A stretch of DNA of 64,000 nucleotides, from contig CBDFNJ010000001.1 in assembly GCA_965250115.1 (NCBI GenBank), positions 1,550,001-1,614,000 on the forward strand, in the 5' to 3' direction. Below are positions 24,055-34,622 of the stretch, piece after piece; within the stretch, counting starts at the first letter, position 1; every line of letters starts with the position of its first letter. Under the pieces are notes generated by a model, which was given only the letters and a program-made list of their open reading frames with translations, had not been told where the DNA came from and did no database searches. Position numbers and translations under genes: made by a program. Source of the stretch: CBDFHB01 sp965250115. Lineage in GTDB: Bacteria > Acidobacteriota > Vicinamibacteria > Marinacidobacterales > SMYC01.

Positions 24055-26487
24055 ATGGAAGAATCAGAGAACAAAGACATCGATCGGGACCGAACCGGCT
24101 ATACCGCGGACCGAATCCGCGTCCTTGAGGGGCTCGAGGGCGTACGTATGCGTCCCGCGATGTACATCGGCTCCACCAGTCTGACGGGCCTCAACCATCT
24201 GGTCTATGAAGTCGTCGATAACAGCGTCGATGAGGCTATCGCTGGGTATTGCAAGGAAGTCCTCGTAACGATTCACGTCGACAACAGCGTTACCGTAGTC
24301 GACAACGGCCGCGGAATTCCTGTCGACATAGAAAAGAAGACGGGCAAGCCGGCGGCGGAAGTCGTCATGACGCAGCTACACGCCGGTGGGAAGTTCGATA
24401 ACAAGAGCTACAAGTTCTCTGCCGGCCTTCACGGCGTCGGGGTCTCTGTCGTCAACGCGCTCTCCGAACGCCTCGAGCTCGAAATTCGCCGCGATGGCAA
24501 CGTCTATCGCCAGGCCTACGAGAAGGGTCGGCCCGCGGGGCCCCTCGAGGTCGTCGGAGCGACGGACAAGAGCGGTACGACGATTACGTTCCTTCCCGAC
24601 CCCACCATTTTCGAGGTGAAGGAGTTCAGCCACGACACGTTGTCCCAGCGTTTTCGGGAGTTGGCTTTCCTCAACCGCGGCATCACCATCACCCTCGTCG
24701 ACGAGCGCCAAGGTCGAGAGAAGGTGTTCCACTTCGAGGGAGGAATAATCTCATTCGTCGAGCACTTGAACCGGAACCGCAACGCCCTCCACTCCCCAGC
24801 GATTCATATCGAAGGCGGCGCGGACGGCATGGAGTGCGAAATTGCACTCCAGTGGAACGACGGCTACCAGGAGGCCGTCTTCTCTTTCGCGAATACCGTC
24901 AATACCCACGAGGGCGGGACCCACCTATCCGGACTCCGCGCGGCACTGACGCGGACGATCAACAACTACGCCACGACGAACAACTTGACCAAGGCGCTCC
25001 AGGGAGGACTAGAAGGAGAGGACATCCGCGAAGGGCTGACGGCGGTCATTAGCGTCAAGGTTCCCTCCCCTCAGTTTGAAGGCCAGACCAAAACGAAGCT
25101 GGGCAATGCCGATGTCAGAGGCTTCGTCGAAACGCTGGTTAATGCTGACGTCGCGCGCTTCCTCGAAGAGAACCCCACCGCGGCGAAACGAATCATCGCG
25201 AAAGTCGTTGATTCCGGACGAGCGCGAGAAGCTGCGCGCAAGGCGAGAGATCTGGCGCGGCGGAAAGGCGCGCTCGAGGCCACGTCGCTTCCCGGTAAGC
25301 TCGCCGACTGTCAGGAGCGGGATCCAGCCTTGTCGGAGCTGTTCATCGTCGAGGGAGAGTCCGCCGGCGGATCCGCGAAACAGGGACGCGATCGCCATTT
25401 CCAGGCGATCCTTCCACTCAAGGGAAAGATTCTGAACGTCGAAAAGGCTCGTCTCGACAAGATGCTCGAGAACGAAGAGATCAAAATAATGATTGCGGCG
25501 CTTGGCACTGGAATCGAAGAGGACTTCGATCTGGGGAAACTTCGCTATCACCGCATCATCATCATGACGGACGCGGACGTCGACGGGTCTCATATTCGGA
25601 CCCTATTGCTGACGTTCTTCTACCGAAAGATGCCGCAGATCGTCGACCACGGACATCTCTACATAGCCCAGCCTCCCCTCTACAAAGTGAAGAAAGGCAA
25701 GAAGGAGACGTACTTCAAGGACGATAGGGAGCTCGACCGTCACTTGCTCCATCGAGCCGTCGAGAACCGCAAGGTCCGAGTCCCCGCTCTCGAGGCCGAG
25801 TACCAGGGTGAGGAACTCGCCGGGCGTCTCGAAAAAATGGGGCTCTTCCGAAAACACCTGGAGCGACTTGCCCAGAGAGGCTATCCCGGCATCATTTTGA
25901 ACGAGTTCCTGAGAGTCGGAGCCGACGAGTCCATGCTCGCGAACCGAGAATGGCTGGAGGAAGCCCTGGAGCCTTTTCGGGAGCAAGGCCTGCGAGCCTC
26001 GGTTCTCCCTGACGAGGAGCACAACCTCTTCAAGATCGTTCCGAGTGAGCAGACGAACGGCCACCGATGGATCAAACCGATTGGCCGGGAGTTCATGGCG
26101 GCGGCGGAGTATCGCACACTCCTCGAGCTCTACAAGGACGTCGAGCCTTTCGACAACCCACCCCTCGTGGTGAGTGAGCTCGGAAGGGACGGCGCCACGG
26201 ATCTCCCCGAGAAGGAGCTCTCTTCCCAGGGCGAGCTCATCGACTACTTGCTATCGGTCGGCAAGAAGGGGCTCCACGTTCAACGCTACAAGGGCCTCGG
26301 TGAGATGAACCCGAATCAGCTCTGGGATACCACGTTGGATCCCGAAGTCAGAATTCTGTTGCAGGTCACCGTCGACGACGAGGTCGACGCAGACCAGATA
26401 TTCACCGTCCTCATGGGTGACGCCGTCGAGCCGCGCCGCAATTTCATCGAAGAAAACGCTCTCGAGGTCTCGAACCTCGATATCTAG
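24055..26487 (+). CDS. gyrB: DNA gyrase subunit B
   Basis: The ATPase/TOPRIM subunit of gyrase, 810 residues. The GHKL ATPase has VDNSVDEAIAGY and the loop GLHGVGVSVVNALS. The TOPRIM domain has EGESAGGSAKQGRDR and DADVDGSHI. The C-terminal RYKGLGEMNPNQLW is conserved. Follows dnaN with no recF between. Confidence 0.98.
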   Translation: MEESENKDIDRDRTGYTADRIRVLEGLEGVRMRPAMYIGSTSLTGLNHLVYEVVDNSVDEAIAGYCKEVLVTIHVDNSVTVVDNGRGIPVDIEKKTGKPAAEVVMTQLHAGGKFDNKSYKFSAGLHGVGVSVVNALSERLELEIRRDGNVYRQAYEKGRPAGPLEVVGATDKSGTTITFLPDPTIFEVKEFSHDTLSQRFRELAFLNRGITITLVDERQGREKVFHFEGGIISFVEHLNRNRNALHSPAIHIEGGADGMECEIALQWNDGYQEAVFSFANTVNTHEGGTHLSGLRAALTRTINNYATTNNLTKALQGGLEGEDIREGLTAVISVKVPSPQFEGQTKTKLGNADVRGFVETLVNADVARFLEENPTAAKRIIAKVVDSGRAREAARKARDLARRKGALEATSLPGKLADCQERDPALSELFIVEGESAGGSAKQGRDRHFQAILPLKGKILNVEKARLDKMLENEEIKIMIAALGTGIEEDFDLGKLRYHRIIIMTDADVDGSHIRTLLLTFFYRKMPQIVDHGHLYIAQPPLYKVKKGKKETYFKDDRELDRHLLHRAVENRKVRVPALEAEYQGEELAGRLEKMGLFRKHLERLAQRGYPGIILNEFLRVGADESMLANREWLEEALEPFREQGLRASVLPDEEHNLFKIVPSEQTNGHRWIKPIGREFMAAAEYRTLLELYKDVEPFDNPPLVVSELGRDGATDLPEKELSSQGELIDYLLSVGKKGLHVQRYKGLGEMNPNQLWDTTLDPEVRILLQVTVDDEVDADQIFTVLMGDAVEPRRNFIEENALEVSNLDI

Positions 26488-26557
26488 CGATCGGCGGAGG
26501 GCTCGCCAATCCGGGCGGAATCGATCCAAGAAAACCTTGCGTTAGGGAGAGGAAGTC

Positions 26558-29020
26558 ATGGCTATCGCGGCGGAGCGTGTTCCCGTCAATATCGAAGACG
26601 AAATGAAGCGGTCCTACATGGACTACGCGATGTCCGTGATCATAGGCCGCGCCCTGCCCGACGTGCGCGACGGGCTCAAGCCGGTTCACCGTCGTGTCCT
26701 ATATGCGATGTTCCGCGAAGGGTTGCTATCGAATCGAGCCTACTCGAAGTGCGCCGGCATCGTCGGAGAAGTCCTCAAGAAGTACCACCCTCATGGTGAC
26801 AGCGCCGTCTACGACACTCTCGTGCGCATGGCGCAACACTTCAACCTGAGACAGCCACTCATCGACGGTCAGGGGAACTTCGGATCTGTCGACGGCGATC
26901 CACCAGCGGCCTACCGCTATACCGAAGCCAGGCTCACGGCGCTTGCCGAGAGCATGATGCACGACATCGACAAGGAAACCGTCGATTTCACCCCCAACTT
27001 CGACGGAAACACCCTAGAGCCGGTTGTTCTTCCTACGGCGATTCCAAATCTCCTCGTCAATGGCTCCGCGGGAATCGCCGTGGGCATGGCGACGAATATC
27101 CCCCCCCACAACCTACGCGAGGTCGCGGACGCGACCCTATACGTCCTCGCCCATCGCGACAATAGCGACGAAGACCTGACGGAAGAACTCTTGCGAATCG
27201 TGCCCGGTCCGGATTTTCCGACCGCGGCTTTCGTGCACGGTCGCCATGGCATCGAACAGGCCTATCGTACGGGCCGGGGAACGATCCAGCTTCGCGCTCG
27301 AGCGGAAGTTGAGAAACTCGGCAAGGACCGAGAAGCCATCATCGTCACCGAGATCCCCTACCAGGTGAACAAGGCCAAATTACTCGAGAAGATAGGAGAG
27401 CTCGTCCGAGACAAGCGGATCGAGGGTATCTCGGACCTTCGTGACGAGTCCGACCGCACCGGGATGCGCATCGTGATCGACCTGAAACGGAATGAAGTGG
27501 CTCAGGTCGTTCTCAACAACCTCTACAAGCACACGACACTCCAGACGAGCTTCGGGATCATACTTCTTTCGATCGTAGACAACCGCCCCAAGGTATCGTC
27601 CCTCCTGGAGCTCATCGAGCTATTTGTCGACTTTCGGTCCGACGTCGTACGACGTCGGACCGAATTCGAGCTTCGAAAGGCCAAGGAACGAGCCCACATC
27701 CTCGAAGGCTTCGTGATTGCCCTCGATCATCTCGATGACGCCATCGCCCTGATTCGAGCCTCGGAGAGCCCCGCGGCCGCGCGCCAAGCCCTGATATCCC
27801 GCTACGAGCTCACCGAGGTACAAGCCCAGGCGATTCTCGATTTACAGCTCCAGAGACTGACCGGGATGGAGCGCGACAAGATCGTCAAAGAGTACGAGGA
27901 GATCACGAAGCGGATCGCCGAGCTCGAAGCCATCCTGGCCAGCGTCGAGAAGATCGACGAGATCGTTCGGGAAGAGCTCGAGGACGTCAAAGAGCGCTTC
28001 GGGGAGAATCGACGCACCGAGATCATCGCCATGACGAGGGAGATCAGCGTCGAGGACATGATCGCCGAAGAGGACATGGTCATCACCGTGTCCCACTCCG
28101 GCTACATCAAGAGCAGTCCCGTCAGCGTCTACCGCAAGCAGAAGCGTGGCGGCAAGGGCAGGATGGGAATGAGGACCCGCGAAGAGGATTTCGTCGATCA
28201 CCTCTTCATCGCCTCGACCCACAGCTACATCTTGATCTTCACCGATAGGGGAAGAGTCTACTGGCTCAAAGTGCATACGATTCCCAATGTGGGGGCCGCC
28301 GGGAAAGGCAAGGCCATCGTGAATCTCGTCTCGATGCGGGCGAACGAGAAACTCGCTGCGGTCTGCGCCGTCAAGGAGTTCCCCGAGGACGAATTCGTGC
28401 TCATGTGCAGTCGCAAGGGCATCATCAAGAAGACACCCTTGTCCGCTTTCAAGAAGCCCATGTCTCGCGGCATCATCGCGATCGGAATCGAGGACGAGGA
28501 CGCGCTCATCGCCGCCGCTATTACTGACGGTCAGAGTGAGGCGGTCCTGGCCACGCGAGGGGGCAAGGCGATCCATTTCCAGGAGGGCGACGTCCGTCCT
28601 ATGGGCCGCACCGCCCGCGGGGTGAAAGGCATACGCCTTCTTGGAAAGGACGAAGTCGTTAGCATGGCCGTGGTCGAGCCCGAGGGAACCCTTTTGACGG
28701 TAACCGATAAAGGCTTCGGTAAACGAAGCCGGATCGACGACTATCGGATGCAAACGCGGGGCGGCAAGGGCATCATCAACGTCAGGACGACCAAGCGGAA
28801 TGGCGGCGTGGTCGCCGTACCCTTCGTTCGCGACGAGGACCAACTGATGGTGATCACCGCCCACGGCATGATTGTGCGGCTCAACGTCGAAGACTTCGGT
28901 GTCATGGGCCGAGCCACCCAGGGATTGCGGCTCATCCAGCTCGACGAGGGAGACGAAGTCGTCGCGGTGGCGAAGCTCGCGGAAAAGCCGGACGACGAAG
29001 AGGCGATCAAGGAAGTATAG
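26558..29020 (+). CDS. gyrA: DNA gyrase subunit A
   Basis: The DNA-cleaving subunit, 820 residues. The active-site tyrosine is Y121 in AYRYTEARLT. The quinolone-determining helix HPHGDSAVYD keeps Ser82 and Asp86, the wild-type residues. The GyrA box KQKRGGKGRMG in the wrapping domain shows that it is true gyrase rather than topoisomerase IV. SD GAGAGGAAG precedes the ATG. Confidence 0.98.
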   Translation: MAIAAERVPVNIEDEMKRSYMDYAMSVIIGRALPDVRDGLKPVHRRVLYAMFREGLLSNRAYSKCAGIVGEVLKKYHPHGDSAVYDTLVRMAQHFNLRQPLIDGQGNFGSVDGDPPAAYRYTEARLTALAESMMHDIDKETVDFTPNFDGNTLEPVVLPTAIPNLLVNGSAGIAVGMATNIPPHNLREVADATLYVLAHRDNSDEDLTEELLRIVPGPDFPTAAFVHGRHGIEQAYRTGRGTIQLRARAEVEKLGKDREAIIVTEIPYQVNKAKLLEKIGELVRDKRIEGISDLRDESDRTGMRIVIDLKRNEVAQVVLNNLYKHTTLQTSFGIILLSIVDNRPKVSSLLELIELFVDFRSDVVRRRTEFELRKAKERAHILEGFVIALDHLDDAIALIRASESPAAARQALISRYELTEVQAQAILDLQLQRLTGMERDKIVKEYEEITKRIAELEAILASVEKIDEIVREELEDVKERFGENRRTEIIAMTREISVEDMIAEEDMVITVSHSGYIKSSPVSVYRKQKRGGKGRMGMRTREEDFVDHLFIASTHSYILIFTDRGRVYWLKVHTIPNVGAAGKGKAIVNLVSMRANEKLAAVCAVKEFPEDEFVLMCSRKGIIKKTPLSAFKKPMSRGIIAIGIEDEDALIAAAITDGQSEAVLATRGGKAIHFQEGDVRPMGRTARGVKGIRLLGKDEVVSMAVVEPEGTLLTVTDKGFGKRSRIDDYRMQTRGGKGIINVRTTKRNGGVVAVPFVRDEDQLMVITAHGMIVRLNVEDFGVMGRATQGLRLIQLDEGDEVVAVAKLAEKPDDEEAIKEV

Positions 29021-29029
29021 GAAACCTTC

Positions 29030-29935
29030 ATGGCACCGTTCATCTCCGCGACTGGTTCCAGAAAGCTGCTACCGAAGCTCTGTCTCGTGGTGATCTTGAC
29101 GGGCGCCTGTCGAGACCCCGCTGCCAGCTTGCTCGGGCAAGCCAAAGAGGCGATGCAGAACGACGACCTCGAGAGCGCCGCGGATTTGTTTCGTGAAGTC
29201 ACGATTCAGTCCCCCGGGAGTCCGCTGGCCGCCGAAGCCCTCTACGAGCTGGCCGAGATCCACTATTTCAACCGCCGTGACGCGGAGGCGGCACGCGATC
29301 TCCTCCTCAAGATCCTCATGGATTATCCGACGAGCGCGATCAGCACCGAGGCCCAACGACTACTCGCGAGGATCTACGAGGTCGAGTTCCAGGACTCCGA
29401 GAAAGCCCTCACGCACTACCGAGCGCTCCTCGACCTCGAGCAAGTTCCTGACAGCCGAAGAAGCACCCTCCTCTCGATGGCGGAGTGCTACTACGGCATG
29501 GATAGTTTGGACGACGCACTTCAGACCTATCGCCAGGTCGTCGAGCTCCCCTATCACTCGGATACGGACGGCGCTTACTTCCGGCTCGCGAACCTCGAGC
29601 TCCTCGTCGGCTCGCCCGAGAACGCGCTCGAGATTCTTCGTCAGCTCGTCGCGGTGACGAGGGACGACGACCGGCGCTACGACGCGCTTGTGAGCGAAGT
29701 CGAAGTCTTGATAAGCCTTGGTCGCTTCCCAGAAGCCCGGGAAAGCATCGAGCGACTTCAGCGCGGCGACGGGGACCCCGCGCCCGTGAACGAGCTTTTC
29801 GTTCGGTTGCGAAGTGTCGAGCTCGAGCACGAGTCCCTCGACGGCGATGCGCAAGCCGCCTTGTTGCAGGAGCTTCAAAAAGGGATACGATGGGGCGGGG
29901 GTCGGAGACGTGCGAAGCCGAAGCCGGGGTCGTAG
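29030..29935 (+). CDS. TPR-containing lipoprotein
   Basis: A 301-residue exported lipoprotein. The N-terminus has a hydrophobic signal and a lipobox ILTGAC near residue 27. The rest is several tetratricopeptide helix pairs (AADLFREVTIQSPGSPLAAE; ALTHYRALLDLEQVPDSR; ALQTYRQVVELPYHSDTDG) in the style of YfiO/BamD or YbgF-like scaffolds. Which complex it serves is not known. It begins 9 bp after gyrA and is followed at once by a second lipoprotein. Confidence 0.75.
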   Translation: MAPFISATGSRKLLPKLCLVVILTGACRDPAASLLGQAKEAMQNDDLESAADLFREVTIQSPGSPLAAEALYELAEIHYFNRRDAEAARDLLLKILMDYPTSAISTEAQRLLARIYEVEFQDSEKALTHYRALLDLEQVPDSRRSTLLSMAECYYGMDSLDDALQTYRQVVELPYHSDTDGAYFRLANLELLVGSPENALEILRQLVAVTRDDDRRYDALVSEVEVLISLGRFPEARESIERLQRGDGDPAPVNELFVRLRSVELEHESLDGDAQAALLQELQKGIRWGGGRRRAKPKPGS

Positions 29936-29939
29936 CGGA

Positions 29940-30632
29940 ATGTCTAGAATGGCGCGATGGAGAAATCTCGGAGTCCTAGCCGTCACGGCGAACAGCCTCC
30001 TCGCCATCGCTTGCGCGGGACCCGAAGAGGATCTGGTCAATCGCTTCTTGTCCGCATCCCAACGTGGCGACAGTCAGATCGTGGCGGGTGTCTCGATGGT
30101 CGCCTTCCCCGAGGACGTCACCTCCTGGGAGATCCGGGAAGTCCTCGACCTGCCGAACGGGGAATACCTCGTTCCCCGTCTCCGTCAGAACGTCGAGGAA
30201 GCGGAAGACCAGCGGGACGCTCAGTTCGAGGCCTTCGGCAGCTTCAGACAGGAGAACTACGAGGACTTGAGGCGTATCCAGAACCGCACTCAAGACGACC
30301 CCGAGTATCGATTTCCCGGCCGACTCGGCGAGCTTCAGGAGGAGTGGGATCGGCATCAGCAGGATCGTCGCGACGTCGGTACCGGGCTCCACGAATCGGA
30401 AATCGATTTCGAGCAAGAGATTCGCCGGGTGAGCAAGTCGCTCCTGCGCGAGTCGAGCCCCGAATATCTGACTGGAGAGATATTGAAAAGAGCCGTGGTC
30501 GTGCGCGTGACGACGGCCACGTCCGAGAAGACCTACCGGATCACGCTATCCCGCTACGAGCTGACGAACCAGTTCGATGCGATCGTTCCCGCCCGGTTCA
30601 TCATCACCGATCTGGGCGAAGAGGAACCCTGA
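29940..30632 (+). CDS. Putative lipoprotein, function unknown
   Basis: A 230-residue protein with a lipoprotein signal: MSRMARWRNLGVLAV and the lipobox LLAIAC near residue 22. The mature part is charged and probably helical in the middle (QNVEEAEDQRDAQFEAF), with a beta-rich C-terminus (VVVRVTTATSEKTYRITLSR). I do not recognise a family. The ATG at 29940 is used because it precedes the signal directly; a longer frame upstream is not protein-like. It lies 4 bp after the TPR lipoprotein gene and is probably in the same operon. Confidence 0.65.
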   Translation: MSRMARWRNLGVLAVTANSLLAIACAGPEEDLVNRFLSASQRGDSQIVAGVSMVAFPEDVTSWEIREVLDLPNGEYLVPRLRQNVEEAEDQRDAQFEAFGSFRQENYEDLRRIQNRTQDDPEYRFPGRLGELQEEWDRHQQDRRDVGTGLHESEIDFEQEIRRVSKSLLRESSPEYLTGEILKRAVVVRVTTATSEKTYRITLSRYELTNQFDAIVPARFIITDLGEEEP

Positions 30633-30647
30633 GCCGCTTCCTCCTCT

Positions 30648-32765
30648 TCAGGGGTGCCCGACCACTTCGAGTTTCGCGAATGCCTCGACGAGACGTTTGC
30701 GCCCGGCGCGACGAAACACGACGGTGACCTTCCGATCCCGGCCCCGTCCGGACGCTTCCACGACGCGGCCCTCGCCAAACTTCGCGTGTTGCACGAGCAT
30801 GCCGGGACGAAGCCCCGAGCGGGTCTCGTCCCGCGTCTCGGGGGCCGCGGCCTTGGCCCGCTCTCCGTGCAGCAGCTCGTCGGGGATCTCCGCCAGAAAG
30901 CGGGAGGCGCGCCGCGTCGAGGTTTGATAACTGAATCGACGGGTCAAAGCGAAGGAGAGAAAGAGCTTGCGTTTGGCCCGGGTAATGCCCACGTAAAAGA
31001 GCCGCCGCTCCTCTTCCGTCGCCTTCGCGTCTCCGGTCGAACGAATGTGCGGGAAGAGACCTTCCTCCAGCCCCGCGAGAAACACCACGTCGAATTCTAG
31101 GCCCTTCGCCGCGTGAAGGGTCATGAGCAAGCAGGGGGCGGGCCCCGCCACACTATCGATGTCGGACAGAAGGCTCACGCTGTCGATGAACCCCTCGAGC
31201 GTCGGAGCGTCCTCACGAGATTCGTACTCGACGGCGGCGGAGACGAGCTGGTCGAGGTTCTCCTTGCGATCGCGCGCCGCGGCCTCCCCCTCTCGCTCGA
31301 TGCCCTGTAGTATTCCGCTCTTCTGAAGGACAAGGGAAATGGCCCGGGACGGTATGCGGGTCGTGGTGTTTGCTCCAAGCGCCGAGATCAACTCGCGGAA
31401 AGCCATCAAACCGAGCCTCGGCCGGCCGCTGAGCGCGTCGTCATCGAGTAGATCGTCGACTGCGTCCCAGAGCGAGCGATTCGATTCCGACGCTCGTCGT
31501 TGCAACGTCTCCGTGGTCGCCGCGCCGATACCCCGGGCCGGCACGTTGACGACCCGTATCAAACTTCTGTCATCGTGCCGGTTCACCATCAATCTCAAAT
31601 AAGCGAGCGTATCCCGGATCTCTCGTCGCTCGTAGAAGCGAAGGCCGCCGACCACCTGGTGGGGAATGCCACGGTTTACGAGCTCCTCCTCGAGGATTCG
31701 GGTTTGCGCGTGCGTTCGAAGCAGAACGGCGCAGCGCGGCGCGGGCTGCTCCTTGCGCAGCTCCGTAAGCGTGAGAGCCACGAAGGCGGCCTCGTCACGC
31801 TCGTCCTCGGCGGCGAAGAGCTTTGGTGGCTCACCCTCCTCCAGACTCGCCCGGAGGCGCTTGCCCTTTCGCTCTTTGTTGTTCGCAATGACCGCGCCCG
31901 CGGCGCGCAAAATGGATCCCGTGGAACGATAATTCACTTCGAGCTTGACCAAACGTGCCGTGGAAAAATCGCGCTCGAAATCCAAAATATTGCGCAAGTC
32001 CGCGCCGCGAAAGTTGTAGATGGACTGGTCCTCGTCTCCCACGACGAAGACGTTCCCATGGGGTGCGAGAAGACGCAGCAATCGGTACTGAACGCGGTTG
32101 GTGTCCTGGTACTCGTCCACGAGGACGTGGCGGAAGCGTTGTGCCGCGAAGGAACGCGCTCGCTCGGAGCACTCGAGAAGCTCCACGCCTTTGAGCAACA
32201 GGTCGTCGAAATCGACCGCGCCGACGGCGTCCATCTCCTGTTGATACCGTTCGGCGATGGCAGTCACCCTTCGACTCCAGGGATCCCAGGGGGCCGAGCC
32301 CTCCGTGAAAGCGGCGTGTTTAACTTTGGATACGACGCCACCGACGCGAGAGACAGGGAACTCTCGCTCCAAGAGTCCCGCTTCCCGTATCAAGCGCCTC
32401 AGCAAGCTGCGGCGGTCGTCCTCCGCATAGAGTGTGAATCCGCTTCTCAAGCCGACGTCGTCGCCGAAGCGCCGCAAGAGCCGCAGGCAAAGGGCGTGGA
32501 ACGTGTGGAGCGAGAGCTCGCGCGCAGGGCCGCCGAGGAGCTCGTCCACCCGGCGCCGCATCTCGTCCGCCGCCTTGTTCGTGAACGTTACGGCGAGGAT
32601 GGCGTCCGGCGAGACGCCGCGCTCGGCGATTAGATAGGCGATACGGGCAACGATGACGCGCGTCTTTCCCGAGCCCGCCCCCGCGAGCACGAGAAGCGCT
32701 CCGTCCGGCGCCGTGACGGCGTCTCGCTGTTGATCGTTCAGCGGTTCCAGGAATTCTGGAGGCAT
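30648..32765 (-). CDS. pcrA: ATP-dependent DNA helicase, UvrD/PcrA type
   Basis: A 705-residue superfamily-1A 3'-5' helicase. The Walker A GAGSGKT is at 29-35, motif Ia FTNKAADEM, motif II VDEYQDTN, motif III GDEDQSIYNFRGAD, and later VFLAGLEEGLFPH and YVGITRAKRKL. The C-terminal PGMLVQHAKFGEGRVV is the Tudor-like segment typical of PcrA/UvrD. It works in repair and removal of blocks. It follows glmS by 6 bp on the minus strand and converges with the lipoprotein gene. Confidence 0.95.
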   Translation of the reverse strand: MPPEFLEPLNDQQRDAVTAPDGALLVLAGAGSGKTRVIVARIAYLIAERGVSPDAILAVTFTNKAADEMRRRVDELLGGPARELSLHTFHALCLRLLRRFGDDVGLRSGFTLYAEDDRRSLLRRLIREAGLLEREFPVSRVGGVVSKVKHAAFTEGSAPWDPWSRRVTAIAERYQQEMDAVGAVDFDDLLLKGVELLECSERARSFAAQRFRHVLVDEYQDTNRVQYRLLRLLAPHGNVFVVGDEDQSIYNFRGADLRNILDFERDFSTARLVKLEVNYRSTGSILRAAGAVIANNKERKGKRLRASLEEGEPPKLFAAEDERDEAAFVALTLTELRKEQPAPRCAVLLRTHAQTRILEEELVNRGIPHQVVGGLRFYERREIRDTLAYLRLMVNRHDDRSLIRVVNVPARGIGAATTETLQRRASESNRSLWDAVDDLLDDDALSGRPRLGLMAFRELISALGANTTTRIPSRAISLVLQKSGILQGIEREGEAAARDRKENLDQLVSAAVEYESREDAPTLEGFIDSVSLLSDIDSVAGPAPCLLMTLHAAKGLEFDVVFLAGLEEGLFPHIRSTGDAKATEEERRLFYVGITRAKRKLFLSFALTRRFSYQTSTRRASRFLAEIPDELLHGERAKAAAPETRDETRSGLRPGMLVQHAKFGEGRVVEASGRGRDRKVTVVFRRAGRKRLVEAFAKLEVVGHP

Positions 32766-32771
32766 CGGTCT

Positions 32772-34613
32772 CTATTCGACCGTGACTGACTTCGCGAGGT
32801 TTCGTGGCTGATCGACGTCGCAGCCCCGGCGGACGGCGATGTGATAGGCGAGTAGCTGCAAGGGGACGACACTCACGAGCGGCGAAACGGAATCGGGATG
32901 AGGCGGTAGCTTCACTAGGTGGTCGCGGTCCGCGTCGAGGATTCGCTCGAGACGGGTGTCTCCGTCGGTGCCGATGGCGATGATGCGCGCCCCGCGTGCT
33001 TTCGCTTCCTGGATGTTGCTGGCGATCTTCTCGAAGAGCGGATTCTTGGTCGCGAGCGCGACCACAGGCATCCTCTCGTCGATCAGCGCGATGGGCCCGT
33101 GCTTCATCTCGCCTGCCGGGTAGCCTTCCGCGTGAATATAGGAGAGCTCCTTCAGCTTGAGGGCGCCTTCGAGCGCAATCGGATAGAGGTGGCCGCGGCC
33201 GAGAAAGAGAAAATTGCCGACGAGGTAGAACTCGCGCGCGACTTCGGCGATCGTCTGCTCGAGCTCGAGAGCTTGCTCCATGAAGTGAGGCGTTCTCGCG
33301 AGCTCGTTGAGCCTCACCCGAGTAGCCTCCGCGTCGATCATGCCGAGGCCCTGGCCCAGATCGAGAGCGAGCAGATAGAGCGCGACGATTTGTGAGGTAA
33401 ACGTCTTCGTGGCCGCAACGCCAATCTCGGGACCCGCGTGCGTGTAGAGGGTTTCGTCGCACAAGCGCGCTGCCATCGAGCCCGTGACGTTACAGATGGC
33501 GAGGGTCCTCGCGCCAGCCTCCTTCGCGGTCTTCAGAGCCGCCAGCGTGTCCGCCGTCTCTCCCGATTGAGTGATTGCCACGACGAGATCGTTTTCGCCG
33601 AGAATCGGATCTCGGTATCGAAACTCGGATGCGACGTCGACCTCCACCGGAAGACGGGTCAATCTCTCGAGATAGAACTTTCCGACCTGTGCCGCGAGCC
33701 AGCTCGTGCCGCAGGCGACGATCGCAATGCGACGGATTGACGAGGCGAGCCCATCGGTGAACCGAAGCTCGTTCAGATGAACGCTCCCGGTATCGAGGGA
33801 GTAACGGCCCAGCAGCGTGTCGCGTACCGCTCGAGGCTGCTCGTAGATCTCCTTGAGCATGAAATGCTTGAAGCCCTGCTTTTCGACCTGAATAGGATCC
33901 CACGTGATCCTTTGCGGCGCTCGCTCCAGGAGGGCGCCCTCCCGATCGAGAACGCGAAGGCCGTCCCGCGAGACTTCGGCCACGTCCCCGTCGTCGAGGA
34001 ACACCGCGGTGCGGGTGTGCGAGAGAAACGCGGGAACGTCCGAGGCGATGAAGGATTCGCCCTCCCCCAGCCCGACGACGAGAGGCGGGCCCATGCGCGC
34101 TCCCACCAGAAGATCCGGCTCCGCTGCCGAGAGCGCGACGAAAGCGAAGACTCCCTCCAACTCACCGAGAGTCCGCCGAACTGCCTCGGACAAACTGCCC
34201 TCGAAGAATTTTTCGATCGTGTGGGCGATGACTTCGGTGTCCGTCTCAGTCACGAAGCGGTGACCTTCGTCGGCGAGAGCGGTCTTGAGATCCAGGTAAT
34301 TTTCGACGATGCCGTTGTGCACGGCGACGATCGAGCCGTCACAATCACGATGGGGGTGGGCGTTCTCCTCGTTCGGTCGGCCATGAGTCGCCCAGCGCGT
34401 GTGTCCGAGGCCGTAGGATCCGACGATCTTCGCGGGATCGACCTGACGGGCGAGGTTGTCGAGCTTGCCTTCCGACCGCAATACGGTGAGCTCGCTCTCC
34501 CGCACGACTGCGATGCCCGCGGAGTCGTAGCCGCGATACTCGAGCGAGCGAAGCCCCGCGAGGAGCATCTCGCTCGTTGAACCCTCTCCCACGTATCCGA
34601 TGATCCCGCACAT
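32772..34613 (-). CDS. glmS: Glutamine-fructose-6-phosphate aminotransferase
   Basis: A 613-residue GlmS that makes glucosamine-6-phosphate, the first step to UDP-GlcNAc. The N-terminal nucleophile is Cys2 (MCGIIGYVGEG), with GHTRWATHGRP in the glutaminase domain. Two SIS domains carry CGTSWLAAQ and TQSGETADT. The C-terminus DVDQPRNLAKSVTVE is conserved. Placed between the GlmU-like gene and pcrA. Confidence 0.97.
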   Translation of the reverse strand: MCGIIGYVGEGSTSEMLLAGLRSLEYRGYDSAGIAVVRESELTVLRSEGKLDNLARQVDPAKIVGSYGLGHTRWATHGRPNEENAHPHRDCDGSIVAVHNGIVENYLDLKTALADEGHRFVTETDTEVIAHTIEKFFEGSLSEAVRRTLGELEGVFAFVALSAAEPDLLVGARMGPPLVVGLGEGESFIASDVPAFLSHTRTAVFLDDGDVAEVSRDGLRVLDREGALLERAPQRITWDPIQVEKQGFKHFMLKEIYEQPRAVRDTLLGRYSLDTGSVHLNELRFTDGLASSIRRIAIVACGTSWLAAQVGKFYLERLTRLPVEVDVASEFRYRDPILGENDLVVAITQSGETADTLAALKTAKEAGARTLAICNVTGSMAARLCDETLYTHAGPEIGVAATKTFTSQIVALYLLALDLGQGLGMIDAEATRVRLNELARTPHFMEQALELEQTIAEVAREFYLVGNFLFLGRGHLYPIALEGALKLKELSYIHAEGYPAGEMKHGPIALIDERMPVVALATKNPLFEKIASNIQEAKARGARIIAIGTDGDTRLERILDADRDHLVKLPPHPDSVSPLVSVVPLQLLAYHIAVRRGCDVDQPRNLAKSVTVE

Positions 34614-34622
34614 GAGACTAGA